In this document: positions 1-6,505 of the stretch, piece after piece | Layout of the letters: the number at the start of each line of letters is the position of its first letter | Position numbering within the stretch: the first letter of the stretch is position 1 | NCBI GenBank assembly: GCA_003511465.1 | Contig: DOID01000072.1 | Span: 8,599-15,103, forward strand | Source of the DNA: Bacillota bacterium | GTDB lineage: Bacteria; Bacillota; UBA4882; UBA10575 | Direction: 5' to 3' | DNA length: 6,505 nucleotides | Notes under the pieces: generated by a model | The model's database searches: none | Seen by the model: the letters and a program-made list of their open reading frames with translations, nothing else | Told to the model about the DNA's origin: nothing | Program-made: the position numbers and the translations under genes

Positions 1-1238
1 TGAATTATCCCCAGATCATCGGGATGACAGCGGGGGTGATTACCCTCTTTGGCTTGGTTCCAGGGATGCCAACCATTCCTTTCCTGTTGATCGCGCTCAT
101 CCTGTGGGGTTTGAATACCTTTCTCCGCCAGGAGCAGAAAAAGAAAAAGGAAACGGTGGCGGTTGAACAAGCGGCCGACCAGGAAGCAGCGGTGGGCTAT
201 AAGCCCGAGAATGTCCTCTCTTTATTGGCGGTTGACCCCATGGAAGTGGAGATTGGTTATAGTTTGATTCCGTTGGTCGATAAAAGCCAGGGCGGCGACC
301 TCTTTGAACGGGTTAGTTTAATTCGGAGACAAGTTGCCTTGGAACTGGGGATTATCCTACCGGCAATCCGTATTCGCGATAATATGCAGCTTTCACCGAA
401 TCAATATGTGATCAAAATTAAAGGGGTGGAAGTTGCAGGGGGAGAACTGATTACCCAATCATTTTTAGCGATGGATGCCGGGGCCGTGACGGAAAAGGTG
501 AAAGGGATCGCCACGAAAGAACCGGCTTTCGGCCTGCCCGCCCTGTGGATCACCGCCGACCAGCGGGAAAAAGCGGAAATGTCTGGTTATACGGTTGTTG
601 ATTGTCCCTCCGTTCTGGCCACTCATCTCACCGAGATTATCCGGACTTACGCCTATGAGTTATTGGGTCGGCAGGAAGTTCAGGCCATGCTGGATTACTT
701 GAAAACCGATTATCCGGTGGTGGTGGAGGAATTAATTCCTAATTTAATGTCCATCGGCGAAGTACAGAAGATCTTTGCGCAACTACTCAAGGAAGGTATC
801 CCCTTACGTAATCTAGTGACCATCCTGGAGACGCTGGCTGATTACGCACCGATGACCAAAGACCTGAATCTATTAGGTGAATACGTGCGCGTGGCTTTGA
901 AACGCCAAATTTCGAAGATGCTAGTTGGCGAAGATGGAAAAATACAGGTCCTGACGATCTCGCCCCAAGCGGAAGAGAAGATTATTCAGGCCCAGGAGCA
1001 GGAGGGTGAACCTTTATCGCCAACTTGGTTGAATCAGTTCTATGCTTCTTTGAATCGGCAAATTCGCCCGATTATTCAGGAAGGACGTAACCCGGTGATT
1101 CTGGTAGCGCCCGCCATCCGACGCTATGTACGAAGTATCACGGAGCGCGTTTCACCGAAAATATTTGTCGTTTCTTATCAGGAATTGATTCCAGAAATAG
1201 AAGTACATTCATTAGGAATGGTAGGTGCTGGTGAATGA
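1..1238 (+). CDS. flhA: FlhA, flagellar type III export gate protein (3' part, N-terminus outside window)
   Basis: FlhA is the inner-membrane export gate subunit of the flagellar type III secretion apparatus; its large cytoplasmic domain forms a nonameric ring that docks substrate-chaperone complexes. The reading frame is open to the left edge (first full codon at base 3), and 411 codons are present of the roughly 680-700 usual for the family, so the first ATG at 24 is an internal methionine and not the start. Visible are the last two hydrophobic membrane segments (about fragment residues 8-45, with GLVPGMP between them), a charged linker beginning RQEQKKKK, and the full cytoplasmic domain with DPMEVEIGYSLIPLVD, the conserved EPAFGLPALWI and VVDCPSVLATHLTEII stretches, and the DYPVVVEELIP and EGIPLRNLVTILETLADYAP helices near the end. 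The stop overlaps the flhF start as ATGA. No frameshift or missing block is seen. The assignment is firm; the virulence-type homologue (InvA/LcrD) is excluded by the flhF-flhG neighbours. Confidence 0.97.
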   Translation, partial: NYPQIIGMTAGVITLFGLVPGMPTIPFLLIALILWGLNTFLRQEQKKKKETVAVEQAADQEAAVGYKPENVLSLLAVDPMEVEIGYSLIPLVDKSQGGDLFERVSLIRRQVALELGIILPAIRIRDNMQLSPNQYVIKIKGVEVAGGELITQSFLAMDAGAVTEKVKGIATKEPAFGLPALWITADQREKAEMSGYTVVDCPSVLATHLTEIIRTYAYELLGRQEVQAMLDYLKTDYPVVVEELIPNLMSIGEVQKIFAQLLKEGIPLRNLVTILETLADYAPMTKDLNLLGEYVRVALKRQISKMLVGEDGKIQVLTISPQAEEKIIQAQEQEGEPLSPTWLNQFYASLNRQIRPIIQEGRNPVILVAPAIRRYVRSITERVSPKIFVVSYQELIPEIEVHSLGMVGAGE

Positions 1239-2311
1239 GGGTAAAAAGATTTGTGGCTGATACTGCGCAACAAGCAATTGCCCGTGTTAAAAGGGAGTTA
1301 GGTGATGATGCCCTAATCTTGCACTCCCGTCCCATTAAGGAAGGGGGCTTTTTAGGCCTTTTTGCCACCAAAAGATACGAGGTGCTAGCGGCGGTCGACA
1401 ACAGCAAGGAGACCGTGAAGATGCCAGCGGCCACCTCGAAGAGACCGATGGCGAAGGTTGAGGAGAAAGCGCCGGAATTACCTAAGGTGGAACAGGCTCC
1501 GATCCTGCCGGAATTGGAAAAAGTAAAAAAGGAATTGTCTGAGATCCGTATGGCGATTGAAGGAGTTTCCGAACAGGTGAAGGTTACGCCGAAACCGGCG
1601 GGGCAAGTACCAAAGCCGGAGACTAAGCCCGCGCTAGAATCGGCGTTAAAGTCGGAATCGCTCAAGGAATTGCAGGAAGTTTTGATCCAAACTTATCCGA
1701 TTCGCTTAAGCAACAAGCCAACTTTGGTTGCCTTAGTCGGTCCTACCGGGGTTGGAAAGACCACTACCATTGCCAAGCTGGCAGCTAATTTTGCCTTATT
1801 TGAGGGTAAATCCGTCGGCTTAGTGACGATTGATACTTATCGGATTGCGGCGGTTGAACAATTAAAAACCTATTCAGAAATCATAAACTTGCCGATTGAA
1901 GTAGTATATACAGCTGCTGACTTTAAACGCGCCCTTCAAAAGCTGGCCAATAAACAATTGATTCTGATCGATACCGCCGGACGCAGCCAAAAAAACAAGC
2001 AGCAAATCAGGGAGTTAAAACACTTCTTTAATGGTCGGCGTTTAGACGAAACCCACCTTGTGATCAGCGCCAACACCAAACTGGAGGATCTGCTGGAAAC
2101 AGCCGAATCCTTTAACGAACTTGAAATTAACCGCTTAATATTTACCAAATTGGATGAAACCAACAGTCTTAGTAATTTAATCGAATTAGCAGGAAAGATT
2201 CGTATTCCCTTGTCTTACGTGACGACAGGACAGAGTGTTCCCGAAGATATTGAAGTAGCAACCTTCGATGTTATTAAGAGGTATGCGGGTAAGGAGAACA
2301 TTAATGCGTGA
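1235..2311 (+). CDS. flhF: FlhF, SRP-family GTPase for flagellar placement
   Basis: FlhF is a membrane-associated GTPase of the SRP/FtsY class that fixes the site of flagellar assembly. The 358-residue product is close to the family's usual length. It has the three expected parts: an N-terminal B domain (MRVKRFVADTAQQAIARVK onward, about residues 1-60), a low-complexity linker rich in K, P and E (about 60-145), and the NG GTPase domain (about 148-358). GTPase motifs are all present: P-loop GPTGVGKTT at 169-177, DTYRIAAVEQLKTY from 200, DTAGRS from 246, TKLDE at 304-308 and the closing TTGQSVPEDIE loop. The start ATG shares four bases with the flhA stop and is preceded by AGGTG (1223-1227) with a 7-base spacer, so translation is probably coupled. 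The SRP proteins Ffh and FtsY are excluded by the B domain, the linker and the flagellar context. Confidence 0.97.
   Translation: MRVKRFVADTAQQAIARVKRELGDDALILHSRPIKEGGFLGLFATKRYEVLAAVDNSKETVKMPAATSKRPMAKVEEKAPELPKVEQAPILPELEKVKKELSEIRMAIEGVSEQVKVTPKPAGQVPKPETKPALESALKSESLKELQEVLIQTYPIRLSNKPTLVALVGPTGVGKTTTIAKLAANFALFEGKSVGLVTIDTYRIAAVEQLKTYSEIINLPIEVVYTAADFKRALQKLANKQLILIDTAGRSQKNKQQIRELKHFFNGRRLDETHLVISANTKLEDLLETAESFNELEINRLIFTKLDETNSLSNLIELAGKIRIPLSYVTTGQSVPEDIEVATFDVIKRYAGKENINA
2291..2296 (+). promoter_or_regulatory. Ribosome binding site of flhG, deciding its start
   Basis: AAGGAG lies inside the last codons of flhF, 7 bases before the ATG at 2304. No comparable site precedes the in-frame ATG at 2268, so the shorter product is chosen. 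Confidence 0.8.
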
Positions 2312-3161
2312 TCAAGCGGAACGCCTAAGGGAACTGGTGAACAGCCAGAATCAAAAGGGTAATCCCCATAAAGCGCGGATCATTGCCGTAACTAGCGGTA
2401 AAGGCGGAGTGGGCAAAACCAATTTATCAGTTAACCTTTCGATTTGCCTTTCCAAAATGGGCCAAAATGTTACCCTGATCGATACCGACTTGGGCTTGGC
2501 CAATATTGACTTGATGTTGGGGATTATCCCCCAGTATCATCTGGGTCATGTTTTCTCTGGAGAACAGGAATTGGCTGATGTGATTATGGATGGTCCGGCC
2601 GGAGTAAAGATCATTGCCGGTGGTTCTGGTTTGCAAGTGTTGGCTGATCTCAGTTCTTGGCAATTAGACAGTTGCATCAATCGGTTGATTACTTTAGAAG
2701 AAAACAATGATTTTATCATTTTCGATACCGGCGCGGGGATTTCCAACAAAGTGGTGCGCTTTCTACTCGCGGCCGAAGAAATCATCGTGGTCACGATTCC
2801 GGAACCTACTTCCATTGCTGATGCTTACGGGGTGATCAAAATCATCTCGAAGGATAACCCCAACGCCAAGATTTATGTTGCCGTTAATATGGTCCGAAAC
2901 GATGAAGAAGGCGAGCAGGTTGTGGAACGTCTCCAGATGGTTGCGGAGAAATTTTTACATTTTCCCTTGGAACCCTTAGGATATATTCAATATGACAGCA
3001 ATGTCCCTAAAGCGGTAAAGCAACAACAACCTTTCTCTCTGACTCATCCTAACTCAAAAGCGTCACAGAGTATTAAACAAATGGCCCAGTATCTACTGGC
3101 GTTACCGCAGCATCCGTCAAGGGGGTTAACAAGCTTTTTTCATAAATTATTTTCCTGGTAG
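2304..3161 (+). CDS. flhG: FlhG (YlxH), MinD-type ATPase regulating flagellar number and placement
   Basis: FlhG is a ParA/MinD-family ATPase that dimerises on the membrane with ATP, activates the FlhF GTPase and controls flagellar pattern. The 285-residue product begins MRDQAERLRELV, the DQAxxLR motif known to stimulate FlhF. The deviant Walker A motif KGGVGKT is at 33-39 (signature K33, catalytic K38), the A' motif LIDTDLGLANID is at 58-69 (D60), and Walker B FIIFDTGAGIS is at 137-147 (D141). The C-terminus, GLTSFFHKLFSW, is an amphipathic stretch fitting a MinD-like membrane-targeting helix. An earlier in-frame ATG at 2268 would add 12 residues, but AAGGAG at 2291-2296, 7 bases before 2304, and the conserved N-terminal motif favour 2304. 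The gene overlaps flhF by 8 bases. It is not a division MinD: the DQA motif and the neighbours decide this. Confidence 0.96.
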   Translation: MRDQAERLRELVNSQNQKGNPHKARIIAVTSGKGGVGKTNLSVNLSICLSKMGQNVTLIDTDLGLANIDLMLGIIPQYHLGHVFSGEQELADVIMDGPAGVKIIAGGSGLQVLADLSSWQLDSCINRLITLEENNDFIIFDTGAGISNKVVRFLLAAEEIIVVTIPEPTSIADAYGVIKIISKDNPNAKIYVAVNMVRNDEEGEQVVERLQMVAEKFLHFPLEPLGYIQYDSNVPKAVKQQQPFSLTHPNSKASQSIKQMAQYLLALPQHPSRGLTSFFHKLFSW

Positions 3162-3232
3162 TCGCTCGGATTTTGCTTGGTATAGATAGAGGATTGTAAG
3201 CTCTTACTCAATAGATCCAGGAGGTGAAAGCG
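3162..3232 (+). other. 71-base gap between flhG and cheA
   Basis: This is the longest non-coding stretch in the window and separates the export/placement genes from the chemotaxis genes. It ends in the cheA ribosome binding site. I see no sigma-D-like pair (TAAA with GCCGATAT) and no convincing sigma-A pair. TTGCTT at 3173-3178 has no good -10 box 16-18 bases downstream. A small inverted repeat, GTAA/TTAC at 3196-3207, is too weak for a terminator and lacks a T-run. The most likely reading is a plain intercistronic spacer within one transcript. Confidence 0.6.
3219..3227 (+). promoter_or_regulatory. Strong ribosome binding site of cheA, deciding its start
   Basis: AGGAGGTGA is a near-perfect complement of the 16S rRNA 3' end and sits 5 bases before the ATG at 3233. 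An in-frame GTG at 3224 falls inside this motif and so cannot be the start it serves. Confidence 0.9.
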
Positions 3233-5236
3233 ATGGATGTTTCTCAGTATCTAAATGTGTTTATGGATGAATGTCAGGAACATTTGCAGTCTCTGAACCA
3301 ATCTTTGCTAGTGCTGGAACAAGAACCGGATAATATGGAAATTCTTAATGCTATTTTCCGGGCCGCCCATACTTTAAAGGGTGCGTCGGCCACTATGGGC
3401 TTTAACAAAATGTCCAACGTTACGCATGCAATGGAAGATGTCTTAAGTTTGCTGCGCCAGAACGAACTGGAAGTATCTGCTGAACTGATCAATGTTTTAT
3501 TTGCGGCTTTAGATTTATTAGAAGTTTTAGCCCAGGGTATTACCGAAGGACGGGAAGAAGACGTTGAAACCACCGGAGTTATCCAGAGCTTGCAAAAATT
3601 CGTGGCGAAAGAGTTGAAAAGCGAACCAGGGCCAAAGACTGAACCGGGGCAGAAAAGTGAGCGCCGTCAAAGCCTTGAGTTACGTTACCTCCCACTGGAG
3701 ATCGAACAAATTAAAAGCGCGGTGGCCGATGGTTCCAACCTTAATCATCTTCATGTTCATTTGCAGGAAGATTGTTTACTGAAGGGTGCCCGCGCTTTTA
3801 TGATTTTACGGGAGTTGGAAACCCACGGTGATATCGTCCGAACAATCCCCACGGCCAAGGAACTGGAAGATGAGCAATTTGAGGATGATTTCATTATTGG
3901 GATCTTAAGTAAGAAGCCGTTGGAGTTTCTGACGCGTTTTCTGGAGAAAATGCTTGATGTTCAAAAGGTTGAAGGAGAAGTAAATGATCCCGAAGCGCTC
4001 CTCGTTGAACGGCGGGGAGACGGGGCACAGGCCGTAGCGTCGGACGTTGACCAGCAAAAGACGAGTCACACGAAAGCTACATCCAATGTGTCGCCGACGG
4101 TACGGGTGGATATCCGTAAGCTAGATGAATTAATGAACCTTGTGGGTGAAATAGTGATTACCAGATCCCGTTTAGAACAGTTAAGCTGGGAGCAGGAAGA
4201 CCAGAACATGGTTGAAACCGTTGAACAGCTTTCCCGTTTAACCATGGATTTACGGGATCAGGTGTTGAAAACAAGAATGGTTCCTGTGGATCACGTTTTC
4301 TCCCGTTTTCCCCGTTTGGTTCGGGATTTGGCTAAAGAAACCAGGAAGGAAATCCAGTTAGAGATTAGCGGTGCTGAAACCGAATTGGACCGTACTGTAA
4401 TTGATGAGATTGCCGATCCTTTGGTTCATATTATTAGGAATAGTGTGGATCATGGAATTGAAACACCCGAAGTACGAACCGCCGCGGGGAAGACACTGCC
4501 GGGAACCGTAGAACTTAAAGCCTACCAAGCCGGCAATAGTGTGGTGATTGAGATCTTCGATGATGGCGCCGGAATCGATACGCGGAAAATAAAAGCCAAG
4601 GCCATTGAGCGGGGGATAGTAACCTCCGAGGACATAGACAACATGGATGATGATGATATCATGAACTTGATTTTTCTCCCGGGGCTTTCCACTTCCGAAA
4701 AGGTGACGGATATTTCCGGCCGCGGAGTGGGGATGGATGTGGTAAAAACGCAGATCACTAACCTAGGCGGCATTGTCGAAATGAGTAGCGTGGAAGGTGA
4801 AGGAACAAAATTCACCATCCGGCTTCCGCTTACTTTAGCTATTATCCAAACCCTCATCGTCCAACTGGGTAATGACGTATTCGCGATCCCATCAACATTG
4901 ATTGACCAGACGATTAGCGTGGATAAACAGGATATTAAAAGACTGCGCGGTCGGGAGGTTACCGTGTATCGAGGGGAAGTTCTCCCTCTCGTCCGGCTTC
5001 AGGAATTCTTGGAGGTAAAAGAAGCGAAAAATGCTGATTTAGATGAACTAGACGTGGTGGTGATTAGTAACGGAGAACGCCGGGTTGGTTTTATCGTTGA
5101 TACGCTCGTGCGCCAACAGGATGTGGTGATTAAATCCTTAGGGACCTATCTGGGGAATATTCCCGGGATCGCCGGGGCGACCATTTTAGGAAACGGTAAG
5201 ATCGCTTTAATCTTGGATCTTCGTTCCGTAGCATAA
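3233..5236 (+). CDS. cheA: CheA, chemotaxis histidine kinase
   Basis: CheA is the cytoplasmic kinase of receptor arrays; it autophosphorylates on histidine and passes the phosphate to CheY. The 667-residue product has all five domains. P1 (about 1-125) carries the phospho-acceptor H46 in RAAHTLKGASATMGF. P2 (about 152-245) is the response-regulator docking domain, with VHLQEDCLLKGARAFMIL and the following strand-helix pattern. P3 (about 289-355), the dimerisation hairpin, begins TVRVDIRKLDELMNLVGE. P4 (about 355-530) is the ATP-binding domain, with N box HIIRNSVDHG (399-408), G1 DDGAG (443-447), F box FLPGLSTSEK and G2 SGRGVGM (495-501). P5 (about 530-667) is CheW-like. Linkers follow P1 and P2, the first containing a small hexapeptide repeat. 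All catalytic motifs are intact. The strong Shine-Dalgarno fixes the ATG at 3233. Only 27 bases separate it from cheW. The family is certain. Confidence 0.98.
   Translation: MDVSQYLNVFMDECQEHLQSLNQSLLVLEQEPDNMEILNAIFRAAHTLKGASATMGFNKMSNVTHAMEDVLSLLRQNELEVSAELINVLFAALDLLEVLAQGITEGREEDVETTGVIQSLQKFVAKELKSEPGPKTEPGQKSERRQSLELRYLPLEIEQIKSAVADGSNLNHLHVHLQEDCLLKGARAFMILRELETHGDIVRTIPTAKELEDEQFEDDFIIGILSKKPLEFLTRFLEKMLDVQKVEGEVNDPEALLVERRGDGAQAVASDVDQQKTSHTKATSNVSPTVRVDIRKLDELMNLVGEIVITRSRLEQLSWEQEDQNMVETVEQLSRLTMDLRDQVLKTRMVPVDHVFSRFPRLVRDLAKETRKEIQLEISGAETELDRTVIDEIADPLVHIIRNSVDHGIETPEVRTAAGKTLPGTVELKAYQAGNSVVIEIFDDGAGIDTRKIKAKAIERGIVTSEDIDNMDDDDIMNLIFLPGLSTSEKVTDISGRGVGMDVVKTQITNLGGIVEMSSVEGEGTKFTIRLPLTLAIIQTLIVQLGNDVFAIPSTLIDQTISVDKQDIKRLRGREVTVYRGEVLPLVRLQEFLEVKEAKNADLDELDVVVISNGERRVGFIVDTLVRQQDVVIKSLGTYLGNIPGIAGATILGNGKIALILDLRSVA
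3617..3670 (+). repeat. Imperfect 18-base tandem repeat in the cheA P1-P2 linker
   Basis: Three in-frame 18-base units encode KSEPGP, KTEPGQ and KSERRQ (CheA residues 129-146). The first two are similar along their whole length and the third is degraded in its second half. The unit length is a multiple of three, so copy changes would lengthen or shorten the flexible linker without breaking the frame. Confidence 0.65.
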
Positions 5237-5247
5237 CTCGTTATTTG

Positions 5248-5256
5248 AAGGGGGGA
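5248..5256 (+). promoter_or_regulatory. Ribosome binding site of cheW
   Basis: AAGGGGGGA lies 7 bases upstream of the ATG at 5264, within the 27-base cheA-cheW spacer. It supports independent initiation of cheW, unlike the neighbouring stop-start overlaps. Confidence 0.8.
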
Positions 5257-5263
5257 TATAAAA

Positions 5264-5758
5264 ATGAAGGATAATAAAGAGCGACAAGAGGAAACGACCC
5301 AGATCATCATTTTCAAACTTGGAGAAGAAGAGTTTGGGGTTAATATTCTGCAAGTGCGGGAGATTGAAAAATTGGATCAAGGGATCACTAGGGTTCCAAG
5401 GGCCCCCCACTTTGTGGAAGGGATTATTAATTTGCGTGGTGAGATCATCCCCATCGTTGATCTGAGGGCACGCTTTGGGTTGACCTTACCGGAATTAGGA
5501 CTCAATTCGCGCGTGATCATTGTCGAAGTGGGGGAAGCCCAAGTTGGAATGCTGGTTGATGCGGTAGTTGAAGTGTTGCGTGTTCCGGTCTCGGCAATCG
5601 AATCGGCACCGACGATCACCAAAGGGGTGGACTCCTATTTCCTGGCCGGAGTGGTTAATATCGACGAACGACTGATTGTCTTGCTTAACTTAGAGCGTAC
5701 ACTGAGCCCGGAAGAGGAAAAGGAATTGAGTGAAGTGGAACTGGGTGATGAGTTATGA
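5264..5758 (+). CDS. cheW: CheW, receptor-kinase coupling protein
   Basis: CheW is a soluble scaffold that links methyl-accepting chemotaxis proteins to the P5 domain of CheA in the polar or lateral signalling array. The 164-residue product is a single CheW domain: QIIIFKLGEEEFGVNILQVREI opens the first beta barrel (13-34, quoted here as the start of the domain), and the family hallmark GIINLRGEIIPIVDLR is at 53-68, including the N-L-R-G turn used in receptor and CheA contacts. There is no receiver domain, so it is CheW and not CheV. The tail from about 148 is acidic (EEEKELSEVELGDEL). The stop overlaps the cheC start as ATGA. Its length is close to that of other CheW proteins. Confidence 0.97.
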   Translation: MKDNKERQEETTQIIIFKLGEEEFGVNILQVREIEKLDQGITRVPRAPHFVEGIINLRGEIIPIVDLRARFGLTLPELGLNSRVIIVEVGEAQVGMLVDAVVEVLRVPVSAIESAPTITKGVDSYFLAGVVNIDERLIVLLNLERTLSPEEEKELSEVELGDEL

Positions 5759-6405
5759 ATGGTAATTTAAATCCCCTTCAGCTTGATGCCATGCGTGAAG
5801 TAGGTAATATCGGTGCTGGGCATGCGGCAACCGTTCTTTCCCAGCTCTTAGACAAGAGGGTTTTCATGTCTGTTCCTCAGGTCAGCATCTTACCATTGGC
5901 GGAAGCCTGTGATGTTGTCGGCGGAGCGGAACAGCCGATGGTCGGGGTTTATTTACGGGTTTTCGGGGGCGCGCCCAGTAAGATCCTTTATCTTTTCCCA
6001 GAAGATAACGCCCTCTTTGTCGCTAATCTTTTGATTAATGATCCCGAGAAGTGTCGTAATATTTTAGGGGAATTGGAAATATCGGCGCTGAAAGAGATCG
6101 GGAATATTCTAACCGGGGCGTATGTCTATGCCTTTTCGAACTTTACCGGAATTGACATGTTTTCTTCCGTGCCGGCATTAGCCTTTGATATGGTAGGCGC
6201 CATTTTAAACACGGTCTTATCTGATTTGGGCGAAATGGGTGACTATGCTGTGATTATCGAGACAAAGTTGACAGCTTGCGATGAAAGCATTGACGGTCAC
6301 TTCTTTTTAGTGCCCGATCATGGCTCCTTGTCGACAATCTTAGAGGCGTTGGGAGTGAAGAACGGATGTCAGAAACAATCCGGGTCGGAATGTCCCAAAT
6401 CGTAG
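5755..6405 (+). CDS. cheC: CheC, CheY-P phosphatase and CheD partner
   Basis: CheC dephosphorylates CheY-P and binds CheD, forming part of the adaptation feedback of Bacillus-type chemotaxis. The 216-residue product shows both pseudo-symmetric halves of the family signature (D/S)xxxExxN-22-P: D11, E15, N18 and P41 in the first, and S110, E114, N117 and P140 in the second. Both phosphatase sites are therefore intact. The length and lack of an N-terminal FliM-binding or C-terminal FliN domain separate it from FliY; two sites and adjacency to cheD separate it from CheX. The start overlaps the cheW stop by four bases, with GGGTGA (5743-5748) 6 bases upstream. The last 13 or so residues, polar and with two cysteines, are encoded inside the overlap with cheD and extend the protein slightly beyond usual CheC length. 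Confidence 0.96.
   Translation: MNGNLNPLQLDAMREVGNIGAGHAATVLSQLLDKRVFMSVPQVSILPLAEACDVVGGAEQPMVGVYLRVFGGAPSKILYLFPEDNALFVANLLINDPEKCRNILGELEISALKEIGNILTGAYVYAFSNFTGIDMFSSVPALAFDMVGAILNTVLSDLGEMGDYAVIIETKLTACDESIDGHFFLVPDHGSLSTILEALGVKNGCQKQSGSECPKS
6351..6358 (+). promoter_or_regulatory. Ribosome binding site of cheD inside cheC
   Basis: GGGAGTGA sits 7 bases before the ATG at 6366, within the cheC reading frame. It supports this start over the in-frame ATG at 6390, which would remove the conserved IRVGM segment. Confidence 0.75.
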
Positions 6406-6505
6406 TCGCCGAAGCCCCGGATGTTCTGGTTACCTTGGGACTTGGTTCTTGCGTGGCAGTTTGTGTGTATGATTTTTTTTTAAAAGTGGGTGGAATGGCC
6501 CATGT
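6366..6505 (+). CDS. cheD: CheD, chemoreceptor glutamine deamidase (5' part, runs off the window)
   Basis: CheD deamidates glutamines of methyl-accepting chemotaxis proteins and is held by CheC when CheY-P is high. The frame is open to the right edge: 46 complete codons plus two bases, of about 160 usual for the family. It begins MSETIRVGM, a typical CheD start, and continues TLGLGSCVAVCVYD with GGMAHV at the edge. T23, catalytic nucleophile C29 and H46 lie at the same relative spacing as the Thr-Cys-His triad known from Thermotoga CheD (T21, C27, H44). It overlaps cheC by 40 bases in a different frame and has its own ribosome binding site. A run of nine T then four A falls at codons 36-40. 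The assignment is firm despite truncation. Confidence 0.95.
   Translation, partial: MSETIRVGMSQIVVAEAPDVLVTLGLGSCVAVCVYDFFLKVGGMAH
6473..6485 (+). other. T9A4 homopolymer tract in cheD
   Basis: Nine T followed by four A cover cheD codons 36-40 (D-F-F-L-K). Read in frame, bases 6479-6485 are T TTA AAA, which fits the X XXY YYZ pattern of a -1 slippery heptamer. No stop in the -1 frame is reached before the window ends, so a function cannot be judged here. It may simply reflect the codon choice for Phe-Phe-Leu-Lys. Confidence 0.5.

Noticed and set aside
1138..1665. A 175-codon open frame on the minus strand across the flhA-flhF junction and the flhF linker
   Set aside because: It is antisense to two firmly identified genes and its product is a Ser/Thr/Phe-rich low-complexity sequence with no recognisable domain. 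It comes from the biased codon use of the Lys/Pro/Glu-rich FlhF linker.
2268..2303. Upstream extension of FlhG by 12 residues from the ATG at 2268
   Set aside because: It has no ribosome binding site, would overlap flhF by 44 bases, and places extra residues before the conserved N-terminal DQA motif.
3173..3201. Possible sigma-A promoter upstream of cheA (TTGCTT as a -35 box)
   Set aside because: At 16-18 bases downstream there are only GTAAGC or TAAGCT, poor matches to TATAAT. The TATAGA at 3181 lacks a -35 box at the proper distance.
3193..3211. Inverted repeat GTAA/TTAC in the flhG-cheA gap, considered as a terminator or operator
   Set aside because: The stem is only four AT-rich base pairs (five if a two-base loop were allowed), with no following T-run, so it is within chance for AT-rich DNA.
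3224..3232. GTG at 3224 as the cheA start
   Set aside because: This codon lies within the Shine-Dalgarno sequence itself; the ATG at 3233 is correctly spaced from it.
5207..5410. A 67-codon minus-strand open frame covering the cheA-cheW spacer
   Set aside because: It overlaps the coding ends of cheA and cheW, lacks a recognisable domain, and is explained as a shadow of the plus-strand genes.

Overview
The window is a contiguous, single-strand run of flagellar and chemotaxis genes, all on the plus strand: flhA (3' part), flhF, flhG, cheA, cheW, cheC and cheD (5' part). The order is that of the large fla/che operon of Bacillota. A CheC/CheD adaptation pair, strong AGGAGG-type ribosome binding sites, moderate GC and short gaps or overlaps all point to a motile, rod-like Gram-positive relative, more likely an anaerobic clostridial lineage than a classical Bacillus. 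The species cannot be fixed from the sequence alone.

Layout: 1-1238 holds the last two membrane helices and the cytoplasmic domain of the export gate protein FlhA. 1235-2311 is the SRP-type GTPase FlhF, and 2304-3161 is its MinD-type ATPase partner FlhG. Each of these starts inside the end of the gene before it. The only sizeable gap (3162-3232, 71 bases) follows, then cheA (3233-5236), cheW (5265 region; start codon at 5264, to 5758), cheC (5755-6405) and the first 46 codons of cheD (from 6366 to the window edge). About 98% of the window is coding. There is no RNA gene, mobile element, CRISPR array or convincing terminator.

How the genes work together: FlhA is part of the gate through which flagellar subunits are exported. 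FlhF and FlhG set where and how many flagella are built, with the FlhG N-terminal motif stimulating the FlhF GTPase. CheA, coupled to receptors by CheW, phosphorylates CheY. CheC removes phosphate from CheY, and CheD deamidates receptors and binds CheC, giving feedback from CheY-P level to receptor activity. All catalytic motifs that can be inspected are intact, so the genes look functional.

Nothing here looks like an undescribed system. The points most worth a second look are the absence of cheB between flhG and cheA, where Bacillus has it; the unusual 40-base cheC/cheD overlap; and a T9A4 run in cheD that contains a -1 slippery heptamer.
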